This document shows, one piece after another, positions 8,815 through 18,191 of a stretch of DNA of 64,000 nucleotides; positions within the stretch are counted from its first letter, which is position 1; each line of letters opens with the position of its first letter. Source of the DNA: Serpentinicella alkaliphila (GTDB lineage: Bacteria > Bacillota > Clostridia > Peptostreptococcales > Natronincolaceae); the NCBI RefSeq assembly GCF_018141405.1, contig NZ_CP058648.1:759001-823000 (forward strand), given 5' to 3'. A program made the position numbers and the translations under genes. Under the pieces are notes generated by a model. The model did no database searches. It had not been told where the DNA came from and saw only the letters and a list, made by a program, of their open reading frames with translations.

Positions 8815-9381
8815 TTAGCATATATATTTTAACTTTTTTCTTAATTTTTTTAGTGCGGATGCCTTTATCTTTGCAACTGAAACTAAATGTATATTTCTTT
8901 TAATTCCTATGTCATTTAAGGTCATATCATTAAAATAGTAATCCTCAATAATTTCTCTTTGTGTTTTAGTTAAGGCATTAATTGCTTCTTTTATGTGGAT
9001 AACCTCTTCTTTGTTAACACAATACCCGGGTATATCCACAAGCTTATCAACAATTGTGTCTAAATATGTTAATTCCTCGTCTTTATCCACAGGAGCATCT
9101 AAAGAATAGATATTTTTATTTTTTCTACTCCTATTTAAAAAGTAGTGCTTAAGCTTTACTTTAATAAAGCCTAAATAATGAACGCCCTTATCCTTATCAA
9201 ATTCCTTTAAGCTTTCTAATACAATAAGAACACCTTCGCTATATGCATCCTCATCAAAACCACCTATTCCTCCATACCTTTTCATAGAAGATAAAATTAG
9301 TGGTCGTAAATGCCCTATTAGACTCTCTACGGAGACATGTTCTCCGATCAGTGCCTTTTCAACCAATTCTTGAACTGACAA
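8815..9381 (-). CDS. Sigma-70 family RNA polymerase sigma factor
   Basis: A 188-residue small sigma factor. Region 2-like sequence includes EDAYSEGVLIVLESLKEFD and GFIKVKLKHYFLNRSRK (about 45-85), and a C-terminal helix-turn-helix (about 135-185: LTKTQREIIEDYYFNDMTLNDIG, then KIKASALKKLRKKL) forms region 4. Size and layout are those of SigH/YvrI-type or ECF-like factors without region 1. The start is TTG with an AAGGATG site. It heads an operon with DUF1659 and DUF2922 genes; no anti-sigma gene is visible. The promoter set it reads is unknown. Confidence 0.85.
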   Translation of the reverse strand: MSVQELVEKALIGEHVSVESLIGHLRPLILSSMKRYGGIGGFDEDAYSEGVLIVLESLKEFDKDKGVHYLGFIKVKLKHYFLNRSRKNKNIYSLDAPVDKDEELTYLDTIVDKLVDIPGYCVNKEEVIHIKEAINALTKTQREIIEDYYFNDMTLNDIGIKRNIHLVSVAKIKASALKKLRKKLKYIC

Positions 9382-9545
9382 TCTCTACACATCCTTAGAA
9401 ATATATCTTTAATATTTGCCGGCAACAATATTGTAGCGAAAACCATAGGATTGTCATATTTTAGATTAGAAATAATTCAGTTAGCAAATCTACTAATTCA
9501 TTAGGAAATAATCTTTATTTCCACTTCTTCTTTAAATCAAAAATT

Positions 9546-9573
9546 GAGCCAACTAGTTAAAACTAATGGGCTC
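9546..9573. terminator. Imperfect hairpin between divergent genes
   Basis: GAGCC...GGCTC outer stem with TAGT/ACTA inner pairs and two mismatches. It lies 60 bases upstream of the ComK-like gene. It may be an attenuator-like leader structure or a weak terminator; no strong T run follows. Confidence 0.3.
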
Positions 9574-9634
9574 TGCTTATATTATTTTGAAATTTCGAAT
9601 TTAAGTAATTACTAAAAATTCTAGGGGTGAGATT

Positions 9635-10231
9635 TTGACTAAAATTCAAAACATATTAGATAATAATGAAACAATTGCTTGTGTTCTAACAGAAACAATT
9701 AATAACGTGGGCAATTCAACAAAACTGATTCTTAATTGTGGTAAGCCTATAATTATTCATAAATCCGTTTCATCTGTTTTAAGAGAAATTGCAGAATTCT
9801 ATGCTATTGATTTAAAGTTACTTAGAAAAAAACAACAAACATATATTCACAATAAATACTACATGCCCTTACCGATAACTAAGTCCCTCTTATTAATCCC
9901 TATAAAGACAAAAACTCCAATAGTTCCTAAGGACCCCTCCATAAGCTATATCAACTTTTATTCAATAAAAGAGATAAGTAGTAGCAAGCCTTATATATAT
10001 CTTAACAATGGCATCAAAATTAAAAGTCTAAATTCTGTTGATACTATTAAAAAGAGGTATTCCCAGGCAAGCATATGTCATAGATTTATGGACTCAGCAA
10101 ATAGTAATACTGCTTATGATTATCCAGTCACCAAAGCTGATTTAGAGAAACTAAAAGAAGAAATTCTCCATACTCAAAAGTGTTTGATTGAAAGCATAGT
10201 TAGACATAAAAAAAACAATCAATTTAGTTAG
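9635..10231 (+). CDS. ComK-like protein (tentative)
   Basis: A 198-residue protein with no membrane segment. The order of features parallels Bacillus ComK (192 residues): an early ETIACV stretch, a central CGKPIIIHKSVSSVLREIAEFY region, a basic RKKQQTYIHNKYYMPLPI stretch, then LLLIPIKTKTPIVPKDPS followed by YINFYSIKEI, and YLNNGIKIKSLNS. In ComK the corresponding pieces are the FLFPTLS...W.SHVHVKEF and SNGKTMEL segments. ComK is the master activator of competence genes in Bacillus. The likeness is by eye and needs a profile search. The start is TTG with an AGGGGTGAG site. It is divergent from the sigma-factor operon, which makes shared control possible. Confidence 0.5.
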   Translation: MTKIQNILDNNETIACVLTETINNVGNSTKLILNCGKPIIIHKSVSSVLREIAEFYAIDLKLLRKKQQTYIHNKYYMPLPITKSLLLIPIKTKTPIVPKDPSISYINFYSIKEISSSKPYIYLNNGIKIKSLNSVDTIKKRYSQASICHRFMDSANSNTAYDYPVTKADLEKLKEEILHTQKCLIESIVRHKKNNQFS

Positions 10232-10247
10232 TAAAGTGTTTATAACG

Positions 10248-10276
10248 GGTACTAGTTACAAAGCTAGTACCTTTTT
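10248..10276 (+). terminator. Rho-independent terminator
   Basis: GGTACTAG / CTAGTACC perfect 8-bp stem followed by TTTTT, 17 bases after the ComK-like gene. Confidence 0.88.
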
Positions 10277-10456
10277 ATGAATAAAATTAAAATTTAGTTC
10301 AGGATCAAGAAAATAACATACATTTAAAACCCAATGGAAGTTAAATGTACCGAGCTAGAATATACTTACTATATAGGCAAGTTTATACTATCTACATATT
10401 TTTACATTTAAATTAAATATTATTGTAATGAACACCAAAATTATGATACTATAAAA

Positions 10457-10483
10457 TTGTACTATAATACTATAATAGTACAA
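10457..10483 (+). promoter_or_regulatory. Palindromic operator over the TetR-operon promoter
   Basis: Perfect 9-bp arms TTGTACTAT and ATAGTACAA separated by 9 bases. Two TATAAT hexamers (10463-10468 and 10471-10476) fall inside the palindrome, so a bound dimer would block RNA polymerase. It lies 23 bases before the TetR start and is the obvious autoregulatory site of that repressor. Confidence 0.7.
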
Positions 10484-10506
10484 AGTTAAATCTGGAGGAT
10501 TGACTT

Positions 10507-11103
10507 ATGATTAAGCAAAGTGAAATTAAATATAATAGATTAATTGAAACTGCAAGTAAACTATTTATAGAATATGGGTATAAAAATATTACGTTGGATG
10601 AAATTGCTAAAGAAGCTGGCATTAGTAAAATGACTATCTATAAACATTTCAATTCCAAGGAAGAGTTATTTTTAGAGGTTTTAATGTCCTTAATGGCTAT
10701 TCATACTAACTATCTAGAAGAGCAGCTTAAAACTAAAAATGGGACAATTGAAAAGATAGACTATATATTAACCCATAGTTTAGAGGCTTCCCAGGACTAT
10801 TCCATGGCATTTTATAAGGATGTTATGACTATACCCCTAATAACTGAAAAAGTTATGGCTGAAAAACTAAGAGCTATTAAAAAAATATACGGCGACATTA
10901 TTAGAGAAGGTGTTGAAAAGGGCGAGATTAGAAATTTAAACGTAGAATTTGCTATAGATATGCTTTCAATGATTGTGGAATCCTTTTCAGAAAAGTTCGC
11001 ATGTAAAATAAATAGTCAGGAAGAAGTACAATCATTTGCTGAAGATTTTTATGACTTCTTAAAATATGGATTATTTGGAAATGGAGGGGGCAAGGTTGAC
11101 TGA
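10507..11103 (+). CDS. TetR/AcrR family transcriptional regulator
   Basis: A 198-residue repressor. The N-terminal helix-turn-helix is typical: ASKLFIEYGYKNITLDEIAKEAG, then GISKMTIYKHFNSKEELF (about 15-58). The remaining alpha-helical part is the ligand and dimer domain. ATG start with GGAGG. The last bases overlap the ABC ATPase start, so it is the first gene of a four-gene export operon and probably represses it through the palindrome at 10457-10483. The inducer is unknown. Confidence 0.92.
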   Translation: MIKQSEIKYNRLIETASKLFIEYGYKNITLDEIAKEAGISKMTIYKHFNSKEELFLEVLMSLMAIHTNYLEEQLKTKNGTIEKIDYILTHSLEASQDYSMAFYKDVMTIPLITEKVMAEKLRAIKKIYGDIIREGVEKGEIRNLNVEFAIDMLSMIVESFSEKFACKINSQEEVQSFAEDFYDFLKYGLFGNGGGKVD

Positions 11104-11806
11104 TAATGTAATAATGAAAGTAGAAAACGTAAGTAAACTATATCAAATGGGGGAAGTGACTGTTGCAGCAGCAAAAAATATATCCTTAGAGCTGCTTAAG
11201 GGAGAATTTGTTGTTATTCTAGGTCCCAGTGGTTCAGGGAAAAGTACTTTACTAAACATTTTAGGTGGAATGGATTTACCTTCTGAAGGAACCGTCATTA
11301 TGGAAGGTGAAAATATAACTAATTATAATGACTCTAAACTGACCGCATATAGACGGGAGAAGATTGGTTTCGTATTTCAGTTCTATAATTTAATGTCTAA
11401 CCTTACTGCAAAGGAAAATGTTGAGTTAGCAACGGAAATTTGTAAGGGTGCATTAGATATTGATGAGGTGATGGAAGCTGTAGGCTTAGGAGATAGAAAA
11501 GACCATTTTCCTGCCCAAATGAGTGGTGGGGAACAACAAAGGGTTGCTATAGCAAGGGCTGTTGCTAAAAATCCAGCTTTACTACTATGTGATGAGCCTA
11601 CGGGGGCTCTAGACTTTAAAACAGGTATTAAAATACTAACTCTATTAAAGGAAATTAATCAAAAATATAATAAAACAGTTGTAATAATTACACATAACGT
11701 GCCTATTGGAGATATGGCTGATAGAGTAATTAAAATGAGAAGTGGTGAAATTACGGAAGTTAAAATAAATAAGAATCCAATTCATCCTGAAGGGATTGAG
11801 TGGTAG
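11096..11806 (+). CDS. ABC transporter ATP-binding protein (MacB/LolD type)
   Basis: A 236-residue ATPase with Walker [11 protein letters not shown]-loop [12 protein letters not shown], signature [14 protein letters not shown], Walker [13 protein letters not shown] and the H-loop THN. The start is set at TTG 11096 because GGAGGGGG ends five bases upstream; the frame is open further back but lies inside the TetR gene. It overlaps the TetR stop by 8 bases and abuts the permease. Together with the permease and HlyD-like adaptor it forms a MacAB-like mechanotransmission exporter in the cytoplasmic membrane; its substrate may be an antimicrobial peptide, lipid or toxin. Confidence 0.93.
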   Translation: MTDNVIMKVENVSKLYQMGEVTVAAAKNISLELLKGEFVVILGPSGSGKSTLLNILGGMDLPSEGTVIMEGENITNYNDSKLTAYRREKIGFVFQFYNLMSNLTAKENVELATEICKGALDIDEVMEAVGLGDRKDHFPAQMSGGEQQRVAIARAVAKNPALLLCDEPTGALDFKTGIKILTLLKEINQKYNKTVVIITHNVPIGDMADRVIKMRSGEITEVKINKNPIHPEGIEW

Positions 11807-14163
11807 TGAAAAAATTAGATATAAGGCTATTAAGGCTAATAAAAAATTCAAAGGGACAATTTATTTCAATCTCATTAACGGTTATTTTAGCTTTAACAAT
11901 CTATGTTTCCTTTAGCATGGTAGGAGATAACCTATATGACTCTATATTCCAGTTTTATGACGCAACTAACTTTGGAGATGTTTTTGTTGAAGTTGTAAGG
12001 GTACCAAAAACCGCTATTGATCAGCTCCACAATATCGAAGGGGTTGACCTAGCTCAAGGAAGAATCAGCAGTGACGTACCTTTACGGGTAGAGGATCCTG
12101 AGGAGAAGGTGACTGTTAGACTTACATCCATTCCGGATGAGAATTTTATAATTAACGACTTCTATATTTTAGATGGGGACCGTATATCTAATGACTCGAA
12201 AACTGCAGTGGTACTTAAACAGTTTTCCGATGCTAGGGGTATTCAAATAGATGATAAAATAACACCCTATATAGGTGGCCGGGAGGTGCCTTTAGATGTA
12301 GTTGGTATAGTTGGTAGCCCAGAGTATATATATCTTATGGAAAATGAGCAAAGTCTACTACCTGCCCCAGAGAAATTTGGTGTAATATATGTAACTGAGG
12401 ATTTTGCTCAAACAGTCTTAGGGTACCAGGGTAGCTATAATGAAATAGTTATTAAGATTAAAGAAGGTTATGCCCATAAAATCGATAGTATTATTGACGA
12501 AATTGAAGATGAATTAGACCGCTATGGGGTAAGGCGAACAGTAAAGAGAGAAGATCAGTTAAGCCACAGTATGATGATGCAGGAAGTAGAACAATTAGAT
12601 ATGATGTCCACTGCAATCACCCTATTATTTTTAGTTGTTGCAGCTATAATTATTAATATTATGCTTTCTAGAATAGTGAAAAACGATAGAATGTCTATCG
12701 GTGTAATGAAGGCTTTGGGTTACTCGAATTTTCAAATAATGCTGCATTATACGAAGTTTTCCTTAGCAATAGGGTTAGTAGGATCAATACTCGGGATTTT
12801 GTTAAGTATCCCACTATCCATGTCGTTCACTAGCCTGTATATTCAGTTTATGAATATTCCTACGTTTCAAATGAAGGTCTATTATATTTATTTTGTTTAT
12901 GGTGTGTTGTTAACAAGTGCCTTTTGTATAATATCAGGATTAATTGGAGCTAGAAGTGTACTTAATATTTTACCTGCAGACTCTATGAAGCCAGAGGCCC
13001 CTAAGTCTGGTGGAAGAATCTTTTTAGAACGATTTAAGAAATTATGGAGTAAAATCACATTTAGCTGGAAAATGGTTATCCGAAATATTATGAGAAATAA
13101 AAAAAGAGCAGCTTTCTTAGTGCTAGGGATTGCACTAACATATGGTATAACTATGGTTCCAATCTTTATGTCTTCTGTGTGGACCAATTTATTTTCACTG
13201 CATTACGGTGAATTTCAAACTATGGGTTATAGTGTTGACTTCACAGTTCCTATGACTAGTAATGCCATAAGAGAGTTATCAAAGATTGTTGATATAGATA
13301 AGGTAGAACCCAAAGCGGAAGTCCCTTTTGAACTCCGTAATGGTTGGAGAAAAAAGACTGTAGTTACTGTAGGTTTATTAGAAAATACAGAATTCTACAA
13401 TTTTAAAAGTCCTAATGGAAAGACTGTTATCTTACCAGAGGATGGCATAATTTTAGCTGATCGTTTGGCTAATTCCTTAGGGGTTAAGGTTGGAGATAAA
13501 ATACTCATTAAAAATTTTATGCCTGATAAGGATGATACTTATATCGTAGTAACTGGTATTATTGAACAGTATTTAGGAACAAACGCCTATATGAGCATTG
13601 ATGCCTTAAATGACTTAATAGGCGAAAAAGGTATGATAACAGGCGTATTAATGGACTCTCGGGACGATGTAGTTTCAAAGCTTAGGGATGTTAAAAATAT
13701 AAGGCAAATACAGTCAGTCGATGATATGATAAATAGTTTCTTAGAGTTTATGGATATGATTATTTACTCTGTAGGAATAATGATGTTATTTGGTGGTATA
13801 TTAGGCTTCGCCATAGTTTATAACATTACAATTATTAGTATTACAGAAAGAACTATGGAATTTGCCTCTTTAAGGGTGATGGGCTTTGATAAAAAAGAAA
13901 TCTATAAAATGGTAAGCCGAGAAAATGGATTTATGAGTATACTAGGAATTTTACTTGGCATACCTGTAGGATATGTAATGTGTGGGGGTATAGTATCTTC
14001 AATATCAGTAGATATGATTGGTATACCACTAATTATTGAGCCTAAGACCTATGTTATAACTGCCATTGCAACACTTGTATTTGTAACGACTGCTCAGCTT
14101 GCAACAATTAGAAAGATTTATAAAATAAACTTTTTAGATGCACTAAAAAATAGAGTTTCCTAG
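11800..14163 (+). CDS. ABC transporter permease with two FtsX domains
   Basis: A 787-residue permease. An N-terminal membrane helix (about 18-40) is followed by a large extracytoplasmic domain (about 45-255), a three-helix FtsX block (about 270-400), another anchor and extracytoplasmic domain (about 430-640), and a second FtsX block at the C-terminus (about 645-775). This duplicated layout is that of the YknZ/MacB-like and LolC/E-like exporters in Gram-positive bacteria. Starts at GTG 11800 or GTG 11806 are both possible; either overlaps the ATPase stop. It works with the preceding ATPase and following adaptor. Confidence 0.9.
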   Translation: MVVKKLDIRLLRLIKNSKGQFISISLTVILALTIYVSFSMVGDNLYDSIFQFYDATNFGDVFVEVVRVPKTAIDQLHNIEGVDLAQGRISSDVPLRVEDPEEKVTVRLTSIPDENFIINDFYILDGDRISNDSKTAVVLKQFSDARGIQIDDKITPYIGGREVPLDVVGIVGSPEYIYLMENEQSLLPAPEKFGVIYVTEDFAQTVLGYQGSYNEIVIKIKEGYAHKIDSIIDEIEDELDRYGVRRTVKREDQLSHSMMMQEVEQLDMMSTAITLLFLVVAAIIINIMLSRIVKNDRMSIGVMKALGYSNFQIMLHYTKFSLAIGLVGSILGILLSIPLSMSFTSLYIQFMNIPTFQMKVYYIYFVYGVLLTSAFCIISGLIGARSVLNILPADSMKPEAPKSGGRIFLERFKKLWSKITFSWKMVIRNIMRNKKRAAFLVLGIALTYGITMVPIFMSSVWTNLFSLHYGEFQTMGYSVDFTVPMTSNAIRELSKIVDIDKVEPKAEVPFELRNGWRKKTVVTVGLLENTEFYNFKSPNGKTVILPEDGIILADRLANSLGVKVGDKILIKNFMPDKDDTYIVVTGIIEQYLGTNAYMSIDALNDLIGEKGMITGVLMDSRDDVVSKLRDVKNIRQIQSVDDMINSFLEFMDMIIYSVGIMMLFGGILGFAIVYNITIISITERTMEFASLRVMGFDKKEIYKMVSRENGFMSILGILLGIPVGYVMCGGIVSSISVDMIGIPLIIEPKTYVITAIATLVFVTTAQLATIRKIYKINFLDALKNRVS

Positions 14164-14199
14164 TTTTGAAGCTTATTCTAAAAAAGGAGTGTGAATTAG

Positions 14200-15441
14200 G
14201 TGAAAAATAAGAAAAAGATAATAGTCATTGCTGGAATTATATTAGTACTAACAGTAGTATCAATAGCAATAGGTGGTAAAAATAAAGCAATAGAAGTAAA
14301 TACAACTAAAGTTGTACTTGGTGATATTACGGAGTATGTTGAAGAACTAGGTGAGGTTAATCTTGAAAATCAAGTTAATATATATTCATCCGTTGCAGGA
14401 AAAGTTAATGATGTCTTCGTAGATGTAGGAGATACAGTTAAAATAGGTGATATTTTATTAACTATAGATAATCAGTCTATATTAACTCAAATTAGCATAC
14501 TTGAGCAAAGTAAATTAGCCTTATTATCTCAATATAACGAAGTTACTGACATGACGAATAAAGAAATTGAGAAGCTAAAATTACAAATTAGCATTATGGA
14601 AAATAAGGTGACAGATGCTGAAAAGACTGCTAATAATAGTAAAAAACTTTATGATGCAGGAGCTATAAGTCAGCAAGAATATCAATTAGCACAAACAAAG
14701 CTTGAGGTTGAACAGTCTACTCTTACTAGCTTAAATTTAGATTTAGAAATGGCTAAAAGAAATATTGTTGGTGATAAATCAAAGCAGTTTGAGTCACAGC
14801 TTCGTCAAATCGATGTTCAAATCGAAGAATTAACCCAAAGGATGAAAGAATTTACTCTTGTATCAACTATAAATGGTACAGTAATCTCAAAGCCTATTGA
14901 AGTTGGAAGCTTTGTTCAACCAGGACTTAATTTAATGGGTATAGGGGATAAAGGTGAGCTCTATTTAGAAGGAGATATTTTAGTAGGTGAAATAGTAAAT
15001 ATATCCGAGGGTTCTATCGTTGAAATACACAGTAAAGATTTAGGAATTGACGGGGCTTCTGGAGTTGTTAGGAAAATCCATCCCCAGGCCTTTAGTAAGG
15101 TTTCTGACTTAGGTATCCAGCAAAAAAGAGTAAAAGTAGAAGTTACTATGAAGGATAATTTTGAAAAACTAAGACCAGGCTATAATTTAGATATGAAAAT
15201 TGTTACTTCTAGAAAGGAAAATGTTTTATTAGTTCCTAAAAATGCCGTTTTCTTTTTAGATGGAAAAGATTATGTTTTTATAAATGAAAATAATAGGGCA
15301 GTAATTAGAGAAATTGAAAAGGGTATGGAAGCCCAAAGGTTAGTTGAAATAATTAGTGGTTTAAGTGAAGGTGAGGAAGTTATTGTATCTCCAAGCGACA
15401 AGCTTAGTGAAGGAGTGGCTATTAAAGCCTCTGAGTTATAG
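14200..15441 (+). CDS. HlyD/RND-type membrane-fusion adaptor
   Basis: A 413-residue adaptor: an N-terminal membrane anchor (KIIVIAGIILVLTVVSIAIG), a biotinyl-lipoyl-like half (NIYSSVAGKVNDVFVDVGDTVKIGD), a long coiled-coil hairpin (about 85-205), the second lipoyl half (LVSTINGTVISKPIEVGSFV), a beta-barrel and a membrane-proximal domain. GTG start with AAAGGAG eight bases upstream. It is the last gene of the TetR-ABC operon and is closed by a terminator. It presumably docks on the permease as YknX does in Bacillus. Confidence 0.92.
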   Translation: MKNKKKIIVIAGIILVLTVVSIAIGGKNKAIEVNTTKVVLGDITEYVEELGEVNLENQVNIYSSVAGKVNDVFVDVGDTVKIGDILLTIDNQSILTQISILEQSKLALLSQYNEVTDMTNKEIEKLKLQISIMENKVTDAEKTANNSKKLYDAGAISQQEYQLAQTKLEVEQSTLTSLNLDLEMAKRNIVGDKSKQFESQLRQIDVQIEELTQRMKEFTLVSTINGTVISKPIEVGSFVQPGLNLMGIGDKGELYLEGDILVGEIVNISEGSIVEIHSKDLGIDGASGVVRKIHPQAFSKVSDLGIQQKRVKVEVTMKDNFEKLRPGYNLDMKIVTSRKENVLLVPKNAVFFLDGKDYVFINENNRAVIREIEKGMEAQRLVEIISGLSEGEEVIVSPSDKLSEGVAIKASEL

Positions 15442-15466
15442 TTACAAGTAAATAATTATTCAATTG

Positions 15467-15505
15467 AAAACTCTTTCTAATAATAAATTGTTAGAAAGAG
15501 TTTTT
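15467..15505 (+). terminator. Rho-independent terminator of the export operon
   Basis: AAAACTCTTTCTAA / TTAGAAAGAGTTTT perfect stem of 14 bp, followed by T. Confidence 0.92.
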
Positions 15506-15569
15506 CTATAACATTTTATAAATTTATATAAATTTAACGAAAGGATAAAATTCAAAAATTAAATCAGCT

Positions 15570-16037
15570 TTATATAAACTCCTTACGTCTATAATTTCTA
15601 ATATTTACTAAAATAAAATATAAAAGAATTCCTAAGATTATCCCTATATTATCAATAAATACATCCTTTAAAACACCGCTTCTTCCTGGAATAAAGCTTT
15701 GGTATAGCTCATCTAGTACAGCAATTAGATTTCCTATAAGCCAAGTGTAGGTGTATTTTTTTATGCCTTCTATCCCTGTGTGGTTAAGGGCAAATATAAT
15801 AATTATTGATAGAATAAAATAGTTAAAAATATGTGCATTTTTTCTAACTATATTATGGAGATTATACCTAGCTAAAATATCTAGCTCAAACCTATACTCT
15901 ATAACAGCAGCCACATCCTCTACTCGCTCCGCAATTTTTAAGCTTTGATCTCTTGAAATATATCCTGGTCTACTAGAAAAATAGAAAATAACCATAACCC
16001 AGACTATAACAAAACCCCACCATAATATTTTTTTCAA
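15570..16037 (-). CDS. VanZ-family membrane protein
   Basis: A 155-residue membrane protein with four predicted helices. The N-terminal helix ends in the common FYFSSRPG motif; a central NAHIFNYFILSIIIIF segment and the family signature AVLDELYQSFIPGRSG-x-x-KDVFIDNIG follow. VanZ in vancomycin-resistance clusters raises teicoplanin resistance by an unknown mechanism; most chromosomal homologues have no known role. It is a single gene with its own start region and no van genes nearby. Confidence 0.85.
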   Translation of the reverse strand: MKKILWWGFVIVWVMVIFYFSSRPGYISRDQSLKIAERVEDVAAVIEYRFELDILARYNLHNIVRKNAHIFNYFILSIIIIFALNHTGIEGIKKYTYTWLIGNLIAVLDELYQSFIPGRSGVLKDVFIDNIGIILGILLYFILVNIRNYRRKEFI

Positions 16038-16115
16038 TATATAACTTTCCTTTCAAAATAATGTCTATATTAAATTTTAATACTTTTCTAAGAAAAGTAT
16101 GCAATTGAAATGTTA

Positions 16116-16151
16116 AAACCCCTCAATTAATTAAAAATTAATGAAGGGTTT
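16116..16151 (-). terminator. Terminator of the NIF3-like gene
   Basis: AAACCC-c-TCAATTAATT and AATTAATGA-AGGGTTT form a long stem with one bulge; TTTT follows on the minus strand. Confidence 0.75.
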
Positions 16152-16159
16152 ATTATTCT

Positions 16160-16987
16160 CTATTTTGGATCGATTAATCCACTCATTCTTAATATTTCAA
16201 TACCTTTATTTTCTAATGCATTTGCAAATTCATTAATTCCTACAGAATCACTTGCCATATGTCCTGCAATAATTACATTTCCTATATTTTGCTCTTTTAT
16301 AGCCTTTATTACATCCTCTGGCATATGCATAACCACTAGGGTACCGATTCCTGCTTCAAAATATGCCTTTGCTACGTTTATTCCCCCACCGGTTCCACCT
16401 GCCATAGTAACAAAAACTCTACCTGCGTAATCATTTTTACTACCAACAATTATTGTTGGCTTAGCTAAGGTTTTTTTATATTCTGGAAGAGTCTCTAGGG
16501 CGTCAATAACGTCTTGAAGTGTGGACTTAGGGTTAACCCCTAGCTTTGAATCTAAAACCCCCTGGACTTTTCTTTCTGCTAAAATATCTGTTGGTGAATG
16601 TACTCCTATGAATGGCATATTTAACAGTTTTGCAGTTGAAACAGCTCTATCGTAGTTTGATACATGAAAGCCTCTTTGGATCTCTGCCTTTTTTTCACTT
16701 AAAGCCTTCTGGGCCTTATTTATTGGAACTCCAGCCTGAACCATCCTATCTATTTGATTATCCATTACCTTATGTAAATCAATTCTTGGACTTCCTCCTG
16801 TTGGATGATGTGTAATAACCAAATCTACACCTAATTCTCTTGCTAGCATCATTTCAGCTAGTTCCATATCAATACCTATAGCTACCTTTTTAATATTTTC
16901 CCCTTCTACAATAACACCAGAGTCCGGTGGCACCTGGTCTAAACCAGCAAGTTCTAAGGCTATATCCATTATTTCCTTTGTATTCAA
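16160..16987 (-). CDS. NIF3-like dinuclear-metal protein (DUF34)
   Basis: A 275-residue NIF3/DUF34 member. The metal-binding THHP (in DLVITHHPTGG, about 59-69) and a C-terminal IAGHMASDSVGINEF (about 240-254), which replaces the usual GHxxSE-like segment, are visible, together with GVHSPTD and FVTMAGGTGGG. The family binds two metal ions and has been linked to GTP cyclohydrolase-like or metal-homeostasis roles without a settled reaction. ATG start with AGGAGG. The gene is monocistronic. Confidence 0.85.
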   Translation of the reverse strand: MNTKEIMDIALELAGLDQVPPDSGVIVEGENIKKVAIGIDMELAEMMLARELGVDLVITHHPTGGSPRIDLHKVMDNQIDRMVQAGVPINKAQKALSEKKAEIQRGFHVSNYDRAVSTAKLLNMPFIGVHSPTDILAERKVQGVLDSKLGVNPKSTLQDVIDALETLPEYKKTLAKPTIIVGSKNDYAGRVFVTMAGGTGGGINVAKAYFEAGIGTLVVMHMPEDVIKAIKEQNIGNVIIAGHMASDSVGINEFANALENKGIEILRMSGLIDPK

Positions 16988-17066
16988 TGTGATTACCTCC
17001 TGTCAATATAAAATAAATTATCATTGTTTATTATACCAAAATAATACTTAAATTTAATATTATTCC

Positions 17067-17993
17067 TTAATTAATATGCTTATATATTTCTATAGTTACT
17101 CCGTAACCGTCACTCATTCGAGTAATAGTCGGTAATCCATTTCTGTTATAAAAGGCGACTAATTTGTTATATGGAATGTTTCCAGGTATAACATCTGCAG
17201 ATATTACCTCTATTGGTCCCCTTACATATGTACGATTTCCATTTAACATATTCATTACCTTTATGTTTTCATTAATTCTTCTTATTAAATCCTCTAAATT
17301 TCGGAGCATAAAGGCACCATGGCCTCTTTTACTATTATTAGATTGAAACCCCCATATTATTACTTTGGGTTCCTCTCCCTCTCGCTTTAGATGGAGTACT
17401 GTATGTTTATGAAATGGATATTCTCCATCACCAGAAAAAACAAATGCGGGCTCAACAGCTGTATACCTGTCATTTAAAATAAAGCTTTTTATATTAAAGT
17501 AGAAGGCTATTAAATCCTTATTCTTATCTCTTCCAAATTTGAAAAATACACTATCATTACTATGATCCTTATGACTAACAGCCTTACAATAATTTTGTAC
17601 TTTCTTTATTATAGATAAATCTGAATTGTACTTTTTAATGCTTTCCTTAATATCAATCATAAGTTTTTTTATTTCAACTTCCCCAACTTTACACATTGCA
17701 CCACAGGGGCTATCTATTAGCTTATCTACTAAATAATTATCTGAGTCTTTAAAATAAGTTTGCCCTTCCTTATACGCTTTTATATAATTTTTATCTATAT
17801 AATCTCCATTAAATTCTATTACATCTTCTAAGCTATTTTTATCTATACATATGTTTAAATTAGATTGTAAAAGCGAGATATGTCTTTTTAATATCTTTGC
17901 TTCCTTCATTTCATGTTCATCATTTGTATCAAGGCTAAATAAATGACATTTTCCTATCTTGCTTCTTCCCCAGCAAACAATAGAATTTATCAT
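17067..17993 (-). CDS. Unrecognised protein with a GNAT-like C-terminal part
   Basis: 308 residues, no membrane segment. The N-terminal half is not recognised; it contains four Cys in loosely spaced positions (WGRSKIGKCH, CID, SPCGAMCKVG). The last 90 residues resemble a GNAT acyltransferase: SKRGHGAFMLRNLEDLIRRI looks like the acetyl-CoA-binding motif A, and IPYNKLVAFYNRNGLP like the closing LxxFYxxxGF motif. It follows the Spo0E/kinase operon after a terminator and is transcribed in the same direction. The acyltransferase reading is tentative, and substrate is unknown. Confidence 0.6.
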   Translation of the reverse strand: MINSIVCWGRSKIGKCHLFSLDTNDEHEMKEAKILKRHISLLQSNLNICIDKNSLEDVIEFNGDYIDKNYIKAYKEGQTYFKDSDNYLVDKLIDSPCGAMCKVGEVEIKKLMIDIKESIKKYNSDLSIIKKVQNYCKAVSHKDHSNDSVFFKFGRDKNKDLIAFYFNIKSFILNDRYTAVEPAFVFSGDGEYPFHKHTVLHLKREGEEPKVIIWGFQSNNSKRGHGAFMLRNLEDLIRRINENIKVMNMLNGNRTYVRGPIEVISADVIPGNIPYNKLVAFYNRNGLPTITRMSDGYGVTIEIYKHIN

Positions 17994-18123
17994 TTCAATA
18001 TACCTCCTCTAAAATATCTTTACTTTAATTTATGTATAGAGGCTTATTTATAGTACCGCCTACTACTTGTGTATTAGATATACTCGTACATAGCTACATA
18101 TAATCTATTTACCCAAAATAAAT

Positions 18124-18167
18124 AAAGTCATAACTAGTAGCTTTTAATATACTAGCCATGACTCTTT
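18124..18167 (-). terminator. Terminator of the kinase-Spo0E operon
   Basis: AAAGTCAT-aa-CTAGT and ACTAG-cc-ATGAC form a stem with one two-base internal loop; T-rich tract follows on the minus strand. Confidence 0.65.
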
Positions 18168-18191
18168 AAATAACTAGAGAAGGTATTCTAC

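Noticed and set aside
16160-16987. Assignment of a defined enzymatic reaction to the NIF3-like protein
   Set aside because: The family's reaction is not settled and the sequence does not decide it.
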